The translations under genes were made by a program, and so were the position numbers. From NCBI GenBank assembly GCA_015179045.1, contig WHUZ01000004.1, forward strand, positions 1,364,001 through 1,428,000: a stretch of 64,000 nucleotides of DNA, given 5' to 3'. The notes beneath the pieces were generated by a model. It saw nothing but the letters and a program-made list of their open reading frames with translations. It made no database searches and was not told the origin of the DNA. Source of the DNA: Kalaharituber pfeilii. Lineage: Eukaryota; Ascomycota; Pezizomycetes; Pezizales; Pezizaceae. How positions within the stretch are numbered: position 1 is the stretch's first letter; every line of letters begins with the position of its first letter. Shown here one piece after another: positions 1 through 11,168 of the stretch.

Positions 1-269
1 CAAGGGAGTGGTAAAAGGGGACGAACTAGGGCTGCAAAAGATACAGACAATAAGATAGTAGTAAAGTCAACAGCATTATCTGGAGCTACTGACTCTCGGC
101 CACCACCACCCCCTCCTTCGACACTTGAGGAAATAATTCAGCAAATGCAGCAGCTGCAGCAGCTAGTTTCAGGCCTCGCGAATAGAGCTGTAAGTTATTC
201 AAGCCTATATTGCATATGCTATCATATACTATAGCCATTAATGACTAACTCTTACTATAGGAAAGATAG
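1..269 (+). CDS. 3' end of an unknown two-exon gene (partial)
   Basis: The window opens inside a reading frame. Codons 1-189 encode a basic stretch, then a run of six prolines, then a Gln/Leu-rich helix (about residues 47-58, with repeated QQ-L-QQ) that could form a short coiled coil. A canonical fungal intron follows at 190-260: it begins GTAAGT, has a CTAAC branch site at 244-248 and ends in TATAG. The last exon is 261-269 and encodes two residues before TAG. The intron is what identifies this as a spliced gene and supports the fungal assignment. The product is not recognisable from this tail; a nuclear DNA-binding protein or a transposase C-terminus are both possible. The start lies outside the window. 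Confidence 0.55.
190..260 (+). other. spliceosomal intron, 71 bp
   Basis: 5' splice site GTAAGT, branch-site sequence GACTAAC about 12 bases before the 3' end, and 3' splice site TATAG. Size and signals are typical of filamentous ascomycetes. Splicing joins the open frame to a TAG nine bases into the next exon. Confidence 0.6.
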
Positions 270-513
270 ATATAGACCTATTGATAGATAATATGCAGGA
301 GGTTGAGGAGGGGGGTGGTAATTTAATATTATTAATGCATATATTGATATAGCAAGTGAACTATTGTTGACAGAATTAATACAATATGCTAGAATTATAG
401 TATCAGCTATGCTGTACATATAACTGTTTACTGTAAGCTGCTAGCATGTCTGTTGCACGAGATATAGCATCTCCAGCAGGCGTGCCAAGAAACGTCATAT
501 CCCGGTCGACAAC
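270..513. other. intergenic, no gene seen
   Basis: AT-rich sequence between the stop of the first gene and the target duplication of the LINE. I see no credible coding or RNA feature in it. Confidence 0.5.
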
Positions 514-525
514 AACAAGCTAGAT
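514..525 (+). repeat. LINE target-site duplication, left copy
   Basis: AACAAGCTAGAT; the identical 12 bases recur at 12529-12540. This defines both ends of the LINE. Confidence 0.88.
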
Positions 526-705
526 TCAGCAAACTCGGCATAGCACAACGATCCTGGCCTTTTCAGATACGGCATACTGATCATTTTACTCTACTCATCG
601 AGACGAATCGATTGATTCAGGTCTCGACGTCGGGGAACGAAGCGTTCGCACGGGAGGCTGGGGGTCCCCAACTTTACAACCTTACAGCAAGGCAGCCAAG
701 CAGCG

Positions 706-1779
706 ATGTGGGAGGCTCTTGGCGAATGGAATGTGGCGGTGGCTGACGAGGTCGTCATGCGGGACGGTCTCGGGGCAGTCATTCGGGTCGATGTGGCCAA
801 CTGGGAGCGAGAGGCACAGGCCGTCGCAGATGCGGAAAGGAAGACGATGGAAGACATTATTGGAGGGCTCAGTTTGATGACCCGCGCCGCTGGAACCAGT
901 GCGGCCCTGGTGGACCTTGTGGTTAGAGAAGGGCAACTTGTTGAGAATGCCCCACTATGGAATTTGCAAGACCTTCTGAAGACGATCTGGAGCAAGTCAC
1001 CCGTACAGCTTAAAGATGTGGGTATCGCCATCAGGAGATCCAGGACTGCAGCACATGCAGTGAGGCAGATCGTGGAGGCGCTAAATCAGGTTGGGAACGG
1101 GAACGGGAACACGAACGGACCGGACTCCGGGGAGGAGGAGGAAGGGGGGGGACCCAGTGTCGAACCCCTTACCCTGGAGGAAGATATGAGTTTGGATGGG
1201 GACAAGGGGGCAGGAGCTGGGGACGCCAGTGGGGATGGGCACCGCCTCGGGCAAGGGGAGGAGTTCTGGGGTTTCGATAAGGGAAGCGAGATAGAGGGAC
1301 ATAATATTCCCGAAGCGCTATACTGGGCACACAGGGCATTACACCGAGTGATGCTTTACAATTTCAGGAGAGTCAAGGGGATGGCCCCAAAGCAGGGCAG
1401 TAAGGTCCTGGATGCACTACAGGCGACTACCGCGGGGTTGGCAGCTCTGATCAAATCACCCATTTACCCTGCCAGTAACATGGAACAACTGGATATGGAG
1501 AAGGTAGAGGATGTGGAAGGCGGCGGCACCTATGAAGACCTGATGGCAAAGGCGGCTTTGGGACGTGACCTCCGGAATATCAAGGGTATGGTAGAGGAAC
1601 TCTATGTTGCACAGGGGTTAGCCTCTCAGAAGGTAGCAAACAGGCTACTGCAAAGGAAGAAGGAGGAGGAAGCACAGAAGAAAAGGCAGAAGGAACAGGC
1701 AGCAGTTAAAACCTGGGCGCAGGTGTTAAGAGGAGAAGAGCTCGCCGAGGCACGGGCGGAGGCACGGGCGGAAGCACGA

Positions 1780-1815
<36 letters not shown>

Positions 1816-2925
1816 ACGGAGGCACAGCGAGGAGAAGGACCCGCGGACCAGGCAGAAGCAGAAGCGGAGGGGGCGGGGGCGGCGGCCATTACCGATATTC
1901 CAACAGGGCCAAGGATTGGGGTAGGGAACAGGCACCGGCCCATGCCAGTCCAATGGCAACCGAAGGAGGCAGTAGGCAAGAATGATGTGGTCATTACAGT
2001 CAGACGGCAGCTGGATAACCTCCCGCCAGCCGAGTGGCAGAAGAACAAGGCAGCGGCGGCTAAGAGGGTCAAGGACGAGCTCGCAAGAGTAGGCGGAGGC
2101 GCGCAATATGACGTTAGGGCAGTGGAGCAGTCCGCAGTTGACCCCAAGGAGAGATATATTCTGGTGCGCCTCCCAGAGGTGGTAGAGGATAAGGAGACGG
2201 CAGCGGAAGAGCTGGTGGCGAGACTTAAGCGTACAACTATCACCTGGACAGCGATCTTTGTGGAGAAACCGGTCTGGAGGCTCGTATTGCATAGGGTGGA
2301 TAGGACAGGTGTTGAGAGTGATGCAGTTCTGGATGAGCGTTTGAGGAGCGCTTACCCTGATATCGCGTGGTCGCATAGGCCAGTACGTACCATGGGAAAG
2401 GGAAGAGGGCAGAGGCCGGTGGTCCTTGAGTTCTCTAACGAGAGAGACGCAGCAGAGATGGCAGTGGGGGGAATAATTATTAATGATAGGATCTACAGGC
2501 CAGAGAGATACCGGAGTGAGCAGGGCCAGAGTGAGGCGCAAGACTGGAAACGTTTTGCCAGGGAGCGCGCCGGCATATCTGAAGGATGCTCAAAATGTGG
2601 GAAGAACCACGCCGTGGGATATATCTGCGGGGGGATGAGGTTCAAGCCGGTGAGACCAGCCATGGGAAGCCAGCAGGTTCGAGAAAGGACCTTCTGCTAT
2701 AAATGTCAGGGCCAGGGGCACATAGCAAGGAACTGCCCTCGGCAGGGACAGATGAGAACAAACCCCCGGATCCAAGGACGGCCTGGCCGTGCGCAACAGG
2801 CTGGGGCTGCTTCAGGTGTGGGCGACCAGGGCATTACGCAGCGTACTGTCAGGTCGACAATGAGGGCTTCACGCGCGTGGGACGCGGGGGGCGACCCATC
2901 AGGTTATGATGCCCGAAACCGATAA
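706..2925 (+). CDS. LINE ORF1: RNA-binding Gag-like protein with zinc knuckles
   Basis: Encodes 739 residues as read. In LINEs this protein packages the element RNA and acts as a chaperone for reverse transcription. The N-terminal third is acidic to neutral; the middle (about residues 345-395) has a low-complexity Ala/Gln/Glu/Arg repeat encoded by a minisatellite. Near the C-terminus a Cys-rich motif starts at residue 628 (CX2CX3HX5C) and a canonical CX2CX4HX4C knuckle at residue 664. A third perfect knuckle lies just downstream at 2808-2849 but in another frame, which runs to a TGA at 2907-2909. The present C-terminal tail, about the last 60 residues, is therefore probably a frameshift product. 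ATG 706 is the first good start 180 bases into the element. The TAA at 2923-2925 is in the same frame as ORF2. Confidence 0.85.
1742..1836 (+). repeat. in-frame minisatellite in LINE ORF1
   Basis: Repeats of GCACGGGCGGAG pass into GCACAGGCACAGGCA-type repeats. They encode alternating Ala-Arg and Ala-Gln residues in the low-complexity linker of ORF1. The unit length is a multiple of three, so the frame is kept. Confidence 0.8.
2808..2849 (+). other. out-of-frame third CCHC zinc knuckle of ORF1
   Basis: In the frame that ends with TGA at 2907-2909, this stretch encodes a textbook CX2CX4HX4C knuckle (CFRCGRPGHYAAYC). The ORF1 frame leaves this register somewhere between the second knuckle (ends about 2736) and 2808. 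A one-step frameshift is the simplest explanation. A programmed frameshift cannot be excluded. Confidence 0.65.
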
Positions 2926-2988
2926 ATATCGGTTAGGGGGGGAGAGGGGAGAGAGGGGGGAGGGGGTACTCGAGGTACCCCCTGGGGC

Positions 2989-5900
2989 GTGGCAGTTAAG
3001 GTACTTAATGTGAGAAAGGTTTGGGAGTATGCAGAAGCCATGGGGCCATGGGGAGAAGCTGAGCTGAGAATAATCAGCGAGGTGCCAAGGAATTTCGGAG
3101 CAGGTGAGAGTGAGCAGGCGGTGGGTTATAGGCAAGGACAAACAGCGATCTGGGTCTCGAAGTGGATATATGAGACACGGGGCGTAGTTGAGCGGGAGGC
3201 AGGAATCGACGATGTGGTTGTTTTAGATATTGCGGAATGGCGAGTAATTGGGCTGTACCGACACCCACGGCAGAGCAGAGAAACGCAAAACAGGTGGATG
3301 GAGAGACTGGTGAGACTATGTCAGGAAGCGAAGGATCGAGGACAACAAGTTATGGTTGCAGGGGACATGAATGTTCAACACAAGTACTGGGCAGGGAGAC
3401 TCTCTCCACGGGCCTGGGACGATAAAGATCTTATTAAGAGCATTACAGGATGGATGGATGCAATAGGACTTAGAGCGGCGGTGAACAGAGGCGATCCAGT
3501 TACGAGGCGGGAGAAGGTACAGCACAAGGCCAGTTACTCGGCCATTGATATGATTGCGGGTACTCGACCTTTGGGCAAGGTACAGAAGTGGTGGATCGGT
3601 TCGGACCATGCGATGCTGGTAGTGGGGTTATCGGCACCCTTTGGAGGTCCAGCCATAACAGGGGAGGGCGGAACAAGGAGACGTAAGAGGACAGATAAGG
3701 GACCTCCAAGTCAGAGAGATGCTGAGGCTGGGGCCGGGGTCGTGGCCGAGGCCGTAGCCGGAGCCGGAACAGGTCTTCGCGGTGCAATTGCTGGAATGCG
3801 GGAGATATTAGCGCAACCATTAGGGGGGAGCGTAGGGATCAAAGAGATTGAGGAAGTCCTAGGAACTAGAGTATTTGGCAAGAGGCAGGAGGCAAGAAAG
3901 GGACAATGTGAGTGGTGGAATGATGAGCTAGAGCGACAGCGTGGGGAGCTACATCAACAGACTCGGCGGGTGGATAGAGCACGGGTTAGAGCTACTGGCA
4001 ATGAAGCGGAGAGGCAGGAACAAATACTGCGGAGACTCCGGAAGGACTTTCGAAGGAAAGTAAGGAGAGCTAGAGATACGTATCTGGATGAACTATTGGG
4101 CAAAGAAGATGTTCTGCTAGAAGGGGGTGAACTGGGAGAAATGGACAAGGTTTGGGAGACATGGAGGCGGGTCTCAGGGAAGAAACGGAAGAGGTGTATT
4201 GGCTTGGTCCCAGGACCGCCAGGACTGGCTCCGGAGGAGGTCATAGAGGGAATTGTACAGGCAAATTTCCCGTCATGTAATAGGGAGGTTCTGAGAGCAG
4301 GGGAGGTGACGTATAGGCAAGCTCTGGCAGAGAATGTTGGCCAGGGGACAAATAGAGAGTCACAGAACTGGAGGGAGATATGGAAGAAGGTATGGAGAAA
4401 GCTCAGCGGCAAAGCGGCAGCAGGAATCGACGGTTGGAATAAGCGAGCGCTAGCAAAAGTGGTGAAAGCAGCTGGGCCAGAGGCAGAGGAACGGCTATTA
4501 GGAGAGGTGTTTAGGAAGAAGTGGGAAGAGCATGAAAGCTGGGATGGAAGAAGGGATATAAGAATCAAGATGATCATGAAGCCAGGGCGAACAGCAGCTG
4601 GGGACCTGTCCAGCTGGCGACCAGTTGGTGTTATGGGCATTTTAGAGAAGCTATACGAGATGGGCCTAGTTGAAGGTATGAAAGCGAAGGTGCGCTGGTT
4701 TGAGCATACACTGGGAGCACGCACAGGACAGGGAGCGGTGGATCTGCTGATCAAGCATGCAGACTATGAACGCATCTTTATAAGGAGGAGTACGTGTGTT
4801 AAGAAGACTGAGTGTCATTCCAATACTCACGCTAGGCTCGGTATCTATTTTGACGTCAAGTCGGCCTTCTCGGGAACGTCAGGGGCACAGGTTCTATACG
4901 CTTTAATGGCACATCCGGAGTTGGTAGAATGGGCAGATGCAGTGATTGATAGGGCAACGGAACGGACTGCCTGGATTCAGTGGGATGGGCCGGGAGGGGA
5001 GGGAAGGCCAGTAATAGTCAATGGACTACCACAAGGAGGGCCAGCGTCGCCTCTTATTTGGTGCCTAGTAATGGATGTGGCACTGCGAATGGCGAGGCGG
5101 AGTCTAGAGAAGAGGATCTGGGATTATATGGCTAAGCAGGGGTCCTCCGGTGGGTCTAAGAGGAAGGCAGGGATAGGACATCTATCAGAGCAACAAAAGC
5201 GAGTAGTCGACTGGAGAATCAAGAACAAACACAATATAGAGGTTGACACGGATGCCTATATGGATGATGGGTTTATAGGAATTACGGGTCTATTACCTGG
5301 CAAACAGTGGGATAACTTTCTTGGGCTCATAGAAGATACGCTTAAGGAGTTCGAGGATACCTGGGGGCTGGTGTTACCAAAGGAAAAGCGGCATACCGTT
5401 GCATACGGAGGAGAGAAGGACGGTGATCAGAAGCGAGAATATGAGAGGCTCGGAGTTAAGACACCGAATACAATAAAGGGGAATTACCAAGATACAGTAA
5501 GTATAAGGGTCAAGAAAGCATGGGGACGGACATGGCAGATGGCACAAGCTATAAGAGAGAGACGTCTAGGGATAAATGTTATAGTTAAGCTAATTAACAT
5601 AATACTACTTCCAACACTTACCTATGGAGCGGAAATATACAAGTCTACAAAGGATCGGGAAACACTGAGAAAAGAGCACACACGAATGGTTAGGGCACTA
5701 CTGCAGTTACCTACGAGCGTCTCGTTCAAAGTGGCAGTAGGGGCACTGGGGGTCATACCAACGGATGCATACATTGATAAGCTTCGGAGGAGAGCAGCCA
5801 TTAGGATAGCAACAGTCCCAGGTCATATAAACCGGAGTAGGATAGGGAAAGGAAGTCTAGTTGATAAGCTGATACAGGAGGCGGTGGGGGAAGAGCTAGG

Positions 5901-6075
5901 CACCAGAATCGAGTTACACGTAGCTCGGGAGTGGGAGCCGTGGAGAAAGGGAATAATCTTGGGAAGTATAGAGACAGAGCAGAGGCGACCAAAGGAGGAG
6001 GAATGTGAACGGTGGATTGCTGCAGTGGCAGTGTGGGAAGAAGAGCAGGTTTGGAGTGGGGCACAGGTGTGGTAT
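2989..6075 (+). pseudogene. LINE ORF2, 5' part: endonuclease and reverse transcriptase, cut by copia
   Basis: ORF2 supplies target-site nicking and target-primed reverse transcription. The endonuclease domain is at the N-terminus: GDMN at about residue 125 and SDH at about residue 205 are the conserved nuclease motifs. Reverse transcriptase follows, with FDVKSAF around residue 622, LPQGG at about 680 and the active-site YMDD at about 757. The frame is open upstream to the ORF1 stop and has no ATG near 2989 (GTG there), so the true start, or a read-through or re-initiation mechanism, is uncertain. At 6075 the copia element begins, and the frame then runs on artificially through its LTR. The downstream part at 11505-12356 is in register once the insertion and its duplication are discounted. 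Confidence 0.88.
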
Positions 6076-6392
6076 TGTGAAAAGGAGTACAGAGGAATAG
6101 GCTCAGAGATGTGTGTATTCAATTCTAATGATCAATCAAGAACGGGGCTTCCAGAGCCCATATATATACAAAAACTCTATAACACGAAGTTGCATACAAA
6201 ACCAGTGAACAGAACAGCTAAGTATTTGGACTGCCTAATATGGAATACTCAGTCCGGAGTGTTTGGGCCATCGCGGATGTTCGGAGTGCTTAGGCCATCG
6301 CGGATGTTCGGATGTTTTACACACTCGGACTGTTTCGCTCGGACTGTTTCGCTCGGACTGTTTCGCGTGTGTTCGGCTCATGGTTTCTAACA
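6076..6392 (-). repeat. copia-1 3' LTR
   Basis: 317 bp, reading TGTTAGAAAC...TTTTCACA on the minus strand. It contains a roughly 28-bp direct repeat (GGCCATCGCGGATGTTCGGA twice on the plus strand) and three copies of the 14-mer CTCGGACTGTTTCG, which are possible enhancer units. A TATATATA box lies toward its minus-strand 3' half. By eye it is identical to 11183-11499. Confidence 0.93.
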
Positions 6393-6406
6393 CTCCCACT
6401 CAACTG
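6393..6406 (-). other. copia-1 polypurine tract
   Basis: On the minus strand CAGTTGAGTGGGAG sits directly before the 3' LTR. The identical 14 bases precede the right LTR of copia-2, which shows that the two elements are related and supports both LTR boundaries. Confidence 0.8.
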
Positions 6407-6522
6407 CGTGTTCCTGTTCTGATCCTGTAGCCTCCTTAAAACTCTCGATGCCTTATGCATACCTCCGTAGCAAAAACCCTATGGGAAAAAAGCTTACGTG
6501 AGAGAAAGAGTACTACCCCAAG

Positions 6523-9500
6523 TTACCTAAATTGCTTAACTCCCATTCCTTCCATGAAGTATTCATGTTTCGTGCGTGCTAATGCTTTTGTGCAAATATC
6601 CGCTAGGTTCTCATTGGTTTTGACATACTTGAGTGAGATTGCACCAGATTCAATGGCTTCACGGATGAAATGGTGACGGATTGCAATGTGCTTAGTCCTA
6701 TCATGATGCTTAGGGTCTTTAGCTAGATCAATAGCCCCATTGTTGTCTATTCGAATAAGTTGCCCTTCATGTTGTTGATTGTTGCATCCAGTCTCCCACT
6801 TGCTCTTGATTTCATCGAATAGCCTTCGTAGCCATATGCCTTCCTTGCAGGTCTCTGTAGCTGCCATATATTCAGCTTCGGTTGTGGAAAGAGCTACTGT
6901 AGGCTGTTTTCTAGACTTCCAGGAGATCGCAGCACCAGCGAGGGTAAAAACATAGCCAGAGGTTGATTTGCGTGTGTCAATATCACCGGCCCAGTCAGAG
7001 TCGCTATACCCTATAGGATGATGATAGCCTATAATCCGTTCAGTAGCTGAGCTCGAACTTGACCTTGAGCCTTGAAATAGTAGGCCATGTTGTCGGGTGT
7101 GTTGAAGATATCGAAGAACACGCTTTGCAGCTGCTAAGTGTTGAGCTGAGGGGGCAGCACTGAACTGTCCAAGTGTAGATACTGTGTAAGCTAGATCTGG
7201 CCGAGTTCCAAGCATTGCATACATGAGCTTTCCAACAAGTGACTGGTATTGGCGTATTTCGGCTGGTGTAGGAGTAGCAGTACTATCTGTTTGTAGTCTG
7301 ACATTCGAGTCGAGAGGAGTGGAAAGGCTCTTGCATCGATCCATGCCGAAATATACAAGAATACTGCTGATGTATTTAGTTTGGTGGAGCCAGATTATGC
7401 GATTTGGGCGGTCTCGAGTAATCTCAAATCCAATGAATAACTTTACTGCTCCAAGATCCTTCATGTTGTATTTGCTAGCGAGCTGCTTCTTAATTTGATC
7501 TTTGAGTGTAGGATTGAATGAAAAGATCAAGATATCGTCAACCCAGAGCAGCAGTAAAATTCCAGACATGATGTAGAGATTTGAATCCTCTGTTGAGCGC
7601 TGGAAGCCAATGGATATTAGATATGCATCGATGTCTGCATACCATGCTCGAGGTGCCTGTTTGAGGCCGTAGAGGGCTTTTCGGAGCTTGCAGACTTGGT
7701 TGCTGTTGGAGCTGTTGCTGAAGCCTTCGGGTAGCTCCATATACACTTCCTCATCGAGTTCAGGGTGAAGAAATGCTGTAATGACATCCATTTGATCAAT
7801 ATCAAGGTCATGTTCTGCAGCAATCGCCATTAGCATTCGAACAGTAGCAAACTTAGCAACTGGGGCAAAGGTTTCTTCATAGTCAACTCCTGCTCTCTGC
7901 TCATAGCCTTTAATCACAAGGCGGGCTTTATATCTTATGCTGCCATCAGCATTCTGCTTTACTTTGTACACCCATTTGCAGCCAATCACACTCTTGCTCT
8001 CAGGTACCTGAGCTTGGTCAACAAGCTCCCATGTTTGGTTTTCTAGCAGCGAGTTAAGTTCTTCGCCCATAGCTTGCTCCCACCGAACACAGTCAGGGCT
8101 TTGCATGGCTTGCCGGTAGCTAGTCGGTTCACCAATTGCCTCCTTTACTGGTCCCTGGGCTTGAAAAGCTTTTGTCATGGTATGGCCAGATCTCCACAGA
8201 GCATCTGCCAGGGCATTGAGAGCTTCAAGCCTCCCTTCGTCAGGTGTAGCTTGTAGAGTACCAGATTCTAGTGCGTGACAGCACCTAGATATCTCTTCAC
8301 TTGCATCAGTATGCACAGTGGACACGTGGATTGTGTGGTGCTTAGCCATCTGGTCGGCATTGGGGTCTTTACCAGTCATAGAACTGGTAGCTGCAGCACG
8401 CGAGCGGCGTGGGCGTTTCTCAATGATTTCTTCTCCAAGACGTAGGCGTGGTATGTCAGGCTCTGTCCGTTGAGGCATCGTGGCCGGTATCCGAGTCATA
8501 GGCAGTGTCGCACCTGGCGTCATAGCCGGCGTCGTAGGTTCATCAGCAATCTCAGTGATTCTTTCTTCTGGCCAGATGTCAGGCATGTTAACATCCTGTA
8601 GCTCTTCTGTACTGCAGCTGGTAGGTGCATTCAGCTGCTCAGCTGTGGTGATGCCCATTGGTTTTCTCTCGTCGAATACCACGTCAGCTACAATGTATGC
8701 CCGACGGCCTTGTGGGTCCCAAACTCGCCACTGCTTGGTTGTAGTAGGTGAATAGCCGATGAAGATGCACTGCTGTGACTTAGCTTGCATGGTACGACGC
8801 TTCTGTTTTGGGATATGTGCATAGGCGTGACATCCAAAAATGCGCAGGTGGTGCAGGGCCGGTTTCTTGCCATACCAGGCCTCATAGGGCGTTTTGTTCT
8901 CGAGAGCTCGTGTAGGTGACCTGTTCAAGATATACACAGCTGTTGCAGTAGCTTCTGCCCAGAATTCCTCATCAAGCTTAGCAGCACACCTCATAGACAC
9001 TGCCATCTCCTTGATAGTCCTAATTTTTCTTTCACTGACTCCATTTTGATGCTGAGTGTAGGGTGCGCTGGGTTCATAGGAGATACCGCTGCTTGACAGA
9101 ATACCTCGGAATCTGCGGTTGTCATATTCTCCCTTGCCATTGTCACACCTGAAACGTTTGATAACTCTCCCACTTTCCTTCTCTACATGTGCTTTAAAGT
9201 CTTGAAAAACACTGCAGACCTCTTCAACTGTTTTGGATTCAAGGATGTATACCCATGTCATGCGTGAATAGTCATCAATGTAGAGGAGGAAGTACCTAGA
9301 GTTTCCAGGTGTGACTGGGAATGGACCAGCAGAGTCAGAGTGAATGAGTTGGAGGGGCTCAGTTGCCCTCTCAGAGGGTGTTCGATTGATTGTGACCTTC
9401 TGTTTGCCTTGCAGGCATGGAAAACAGGGACTGCCATCTTTGGATAGCTCTGCCTTTCGCAGCTCTATGCCAGTTGCAAGACCATTGGCGAGCGTCTTAA

Positions 9501-10977
9501 CAGCAGCTGTATTCAGGTGTCCTAGGCGGTAATGCCAGAGCTCGAGTGTACCTTTAGCCAGAACGGTGGTGGCAGGCACGGTGGTGGCAGGCACGGCGTG
9601 GGTTTTTCGGAGGTTAATTACGTACATTCCATCTCGACGTTTGACAGTGATGACTGGTCGGTCCTGTTCATCTGCAATCCTGCAGGTGCCTGACTTGAAT
9701 AATGTGCTGTAACCTGCATCCTCTGCTTTTGCTACTGAGAAGAGGTTGCATTTGAGATCTGGAACATATAACACTGATTCAAGAGTCATGCACCGTTCAT
9801 TACCCTGAATAGTCATGGTTCCTATTGCTGTAGCGAAAATTGTGTAGTTGTCTCCCAGTAGTACCTTACGTGGCTTTGCAAGTGTCTTGTGGCTTGTGAA
9901 GTCTGACAGAGTGGAGCACATGTGGTCACTGGCTCCAGAGTCAATGTACCAGGTTCTTCGTTGACAATTGGTGAGGGTAGCTCTAGTTGCAGAGGCTTTG
10001 GCAATATACATCCTTGTCAGGTTAGCACTCGATTTGTTGGAATCATCTGTATTGGATGCGGGGCTCAGTTTCTCTCTTTTGTTCTTGAGCTCAATTGCCT
10101 TCTTCTGTAATCTGCAATCCTCTGCTTTGTGTCCTTCTTTTGTGCAGCACCAACATACTCCTGCAATTCGCTTAGACTGGGTATCTCTCTTGTTGACTCT
10201 ATATCCGCCACGGCCGCCACGTCCTGATCTGTAGCCACGGCCACGGCCACGGCCTCCTCCACGGCTATTCGTTGCCAGTGCTCCGGCGGTAGTAGTGGTT
10301 ATTGGTTCGAGCTGAGTTTCATAGTCAACAAGGGTACTGAGGACATAGTTGATAGTCTGTTCTGGAATTGGTTTCTCTGCTATTACACGACGTATGCCTG
10401 AAAATTTGGGTGAGAGATGGCGGAGGATGTGATTGACCATTCCTCTGTCAGTAATAGGGTCATCAGTGTGGGTCAACGCATTTTGGTAACCTATGAGTCT
10501 GCTAATCCATGCAGATACTTTCTCATGTTCACCCATTATATCGTTTCCAAAGGCCATCTGAATTGCGTTAATACCAGAGCGGTTTGCAACTGTGTCAAGT
10601 CTTTGCTTGAGGGCCTTCCACATCTCAGTAGGCTCATCTGCATTTCCAAGATAAGCTTGAGCAGATAGTGTCAGAGAGCCGAAAATAATGGAAGCAGCTT
10701 GATTAGAGCGTTTGGTAAACTTAGCTAGAGCTTCTGAGTTTGTATTGTGGCCTGAGGTGGATGGTCCGGCACTGCTTGATGCTCGTGATGCTCGGGAGGC
10801 TAAGGTAGTTTGTTCTGGGGCATGCTCAGTGCCATTGACGATTTCCCAGAGATTGCAGGCCTTGAGAATGAACTTCATGGCCACGCTCCATTGTTGGTAG
10901 TTTGAGGTTGTAAGCATGGGAGCTTGTCCATGTTTATGGCGAAAGACATCAGCAGTGGTGGAGGTGGATCCAGACAT
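6523..10977 (-). CDS. copia-1 Gag-Pol polyprotein
   Basis: A single frame of about 1484 residues starts at ATG 10977 (MSGSTSTTADVF). An in-frame ATG at 11094 would add 39 residues, but those look like leader sequence. Order: Gag with a copia-type capsid region; CCHC knuckle CWCCTKEGHKAEDC; protease with WYIDSGASDH; pre-integrase HYRLGH...CFPCLQGK; integrase with the HSDSAGP, RCDNGKGEY and NGVSERKIRTI motifs carrying the D, D and E residues; reverse transcriptase with LLLWVDDILIF as active site; RNase H with GYSDSDWAGD and STTEAEYMA. This is the diagnostic copia order, with integrase before reverse transcriptase. There are no stops or frameshifts. Gag and Pol are in one frame, so Gag excess must come from processing or another mechanism. 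The stop is at 6523-6525. Confidence 0.95.
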   Translation of the reverse strand: MSGSTSTTADVFRHKHGQAPMLTTSNYQQWSVAMKFILKACNLWEIVNGTEHAPEQTTLASRASRASSSAGPSTSGHNTNSEALAKFTKRSNQAASIIFGSLTLSAQAYLGNADEPTEMWKALKQRLDTVANRSGINAIQMAFGNDIMGEHEKVSAWISRLIGYQNALTHTDDPITDRGMVNHILRHLSPKFSGIRRVIAEKPIPEQTINYVLSTLVDYETQLEPITTTTAGALATNSRGGGRGRGRGYRSGRGGRGGYRVNKRDTQSKRIAGVCWCCTKEGHKAEDCRLQKKAIELKNKREKLSPASNTDDSNKSSANLTRMYIAKASATRATLTNCQRRTWYIDSGASDHMCSTLSDFTSHKTLAKPRKVLLGDNYTIFATAIGTMTIQGNERCMTLESVLYVPDLKCNLFSVAKAEDAGYSTLFKSGTCRIADEQDRPVITVKRRDGMYVINLRKTHAVPATTVPATTVLAKGTLELWHYRLGHLNTAAVKTLANGLATGIELRKAELSKDGSPCFPCLQGKQKVTINRTPSERATEPLQLIHSDSAGPFPVTPGNSRYFLLYIDDYSRMTWVYILESKTVEEVCSVFQDFKAHVEKESGRVIKRFRCDNGKGEYDNRRFRGILSSSGISYEPSAPYTQHQNGVSERKIRTIKEMAVSMRCAAKLDEEFWAEATATAVYILNRSPTRALENKTPYEAWYGKKPALHHLRIFGCHAYAHIPKQKRRTMQAKSQQCIFIGYSPTTTKQWRVWDPQGRRAYIVADVVFDERKPMGITTAEQLNAPTSCSTEELQDVNMPDIWPEERITEIADEPTTPAMTPGATLPMTRIPATMPQRTEPDIPRLRLGEEIIEKRPRRSRAAATSSMTGKDPNADQMAKHHTIHVSTVHTDASEEISRCCHALESGTLQATPDEGRLEALNALADALWRSGHTMTKAFQAQGPVKEAIGEPTSYRQAMQSPDCVRWEQAMGEELNSLLENQTWELVDQAQVPESKSVIGCKWVYKVKQNADGSIRYKARLVIKGYEQRAGVDYEETFAPVAKFATVRMLMAIAAEHDLDIDQMDVITAFLHPELDEEVYMELPEGFSNSSNSNQVCKLRKALYGLKQAPRAWYADIDAYLISIGFQRSTEDSNLYIMSGILLLLWVDDILIFSFNPTLKDQIKKQLASKYNMKDLGAVKLFIGFEITRDRPNRIIWLHQTKYISSILVYFGMDRCKSLSTPLDSNVRLQTDSTATPTPAEIRQYQSLVGKLMYAMLGTRPDLAYTVSTLGQFSAAPSAQHLAAAKRVLRYLQHTRQHGLLFQGSRSSSSSATERIIGYHHPIGYSDSDWAGDIDTRKSTSGYVFTLAGAAISWKSRKQPTVALSTTEAEYMAATETCKEGIWLRRLFDEIKSKWETGCNNQQHEGQLIRIDNNGAIDLAKDPKHHDRTKHIAIRHHFIREAIESGAISLKYVKTNENLADICTKALARTKHEYFMEGMGVKQFR

Positions 10978-11168
10978 TGTAGGATGATTTGATGTTTGCA
11001 GTAGTAGACGTGGAGAGCAGGTGAGCTCGAGGGATTCGAGAAGCGAGGAGCACGAGCGAGGAGTGCAAGCGAGGAATGTGAGCGAGGAGCACAAGTGAGG
11101 AGTGCGAGCAAGGAGTGCAAGTGTGTGAAAAAAGTGCGACTTAAATGCGGTGGACTATATTGCACAGT

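Noticed and set aside
1626..2541. Long minus-strand frames opposite LINE ORF1
   Set aside because: Shadow frames produced by the GC-rich repeat in ORF1; no motif and biased composition.
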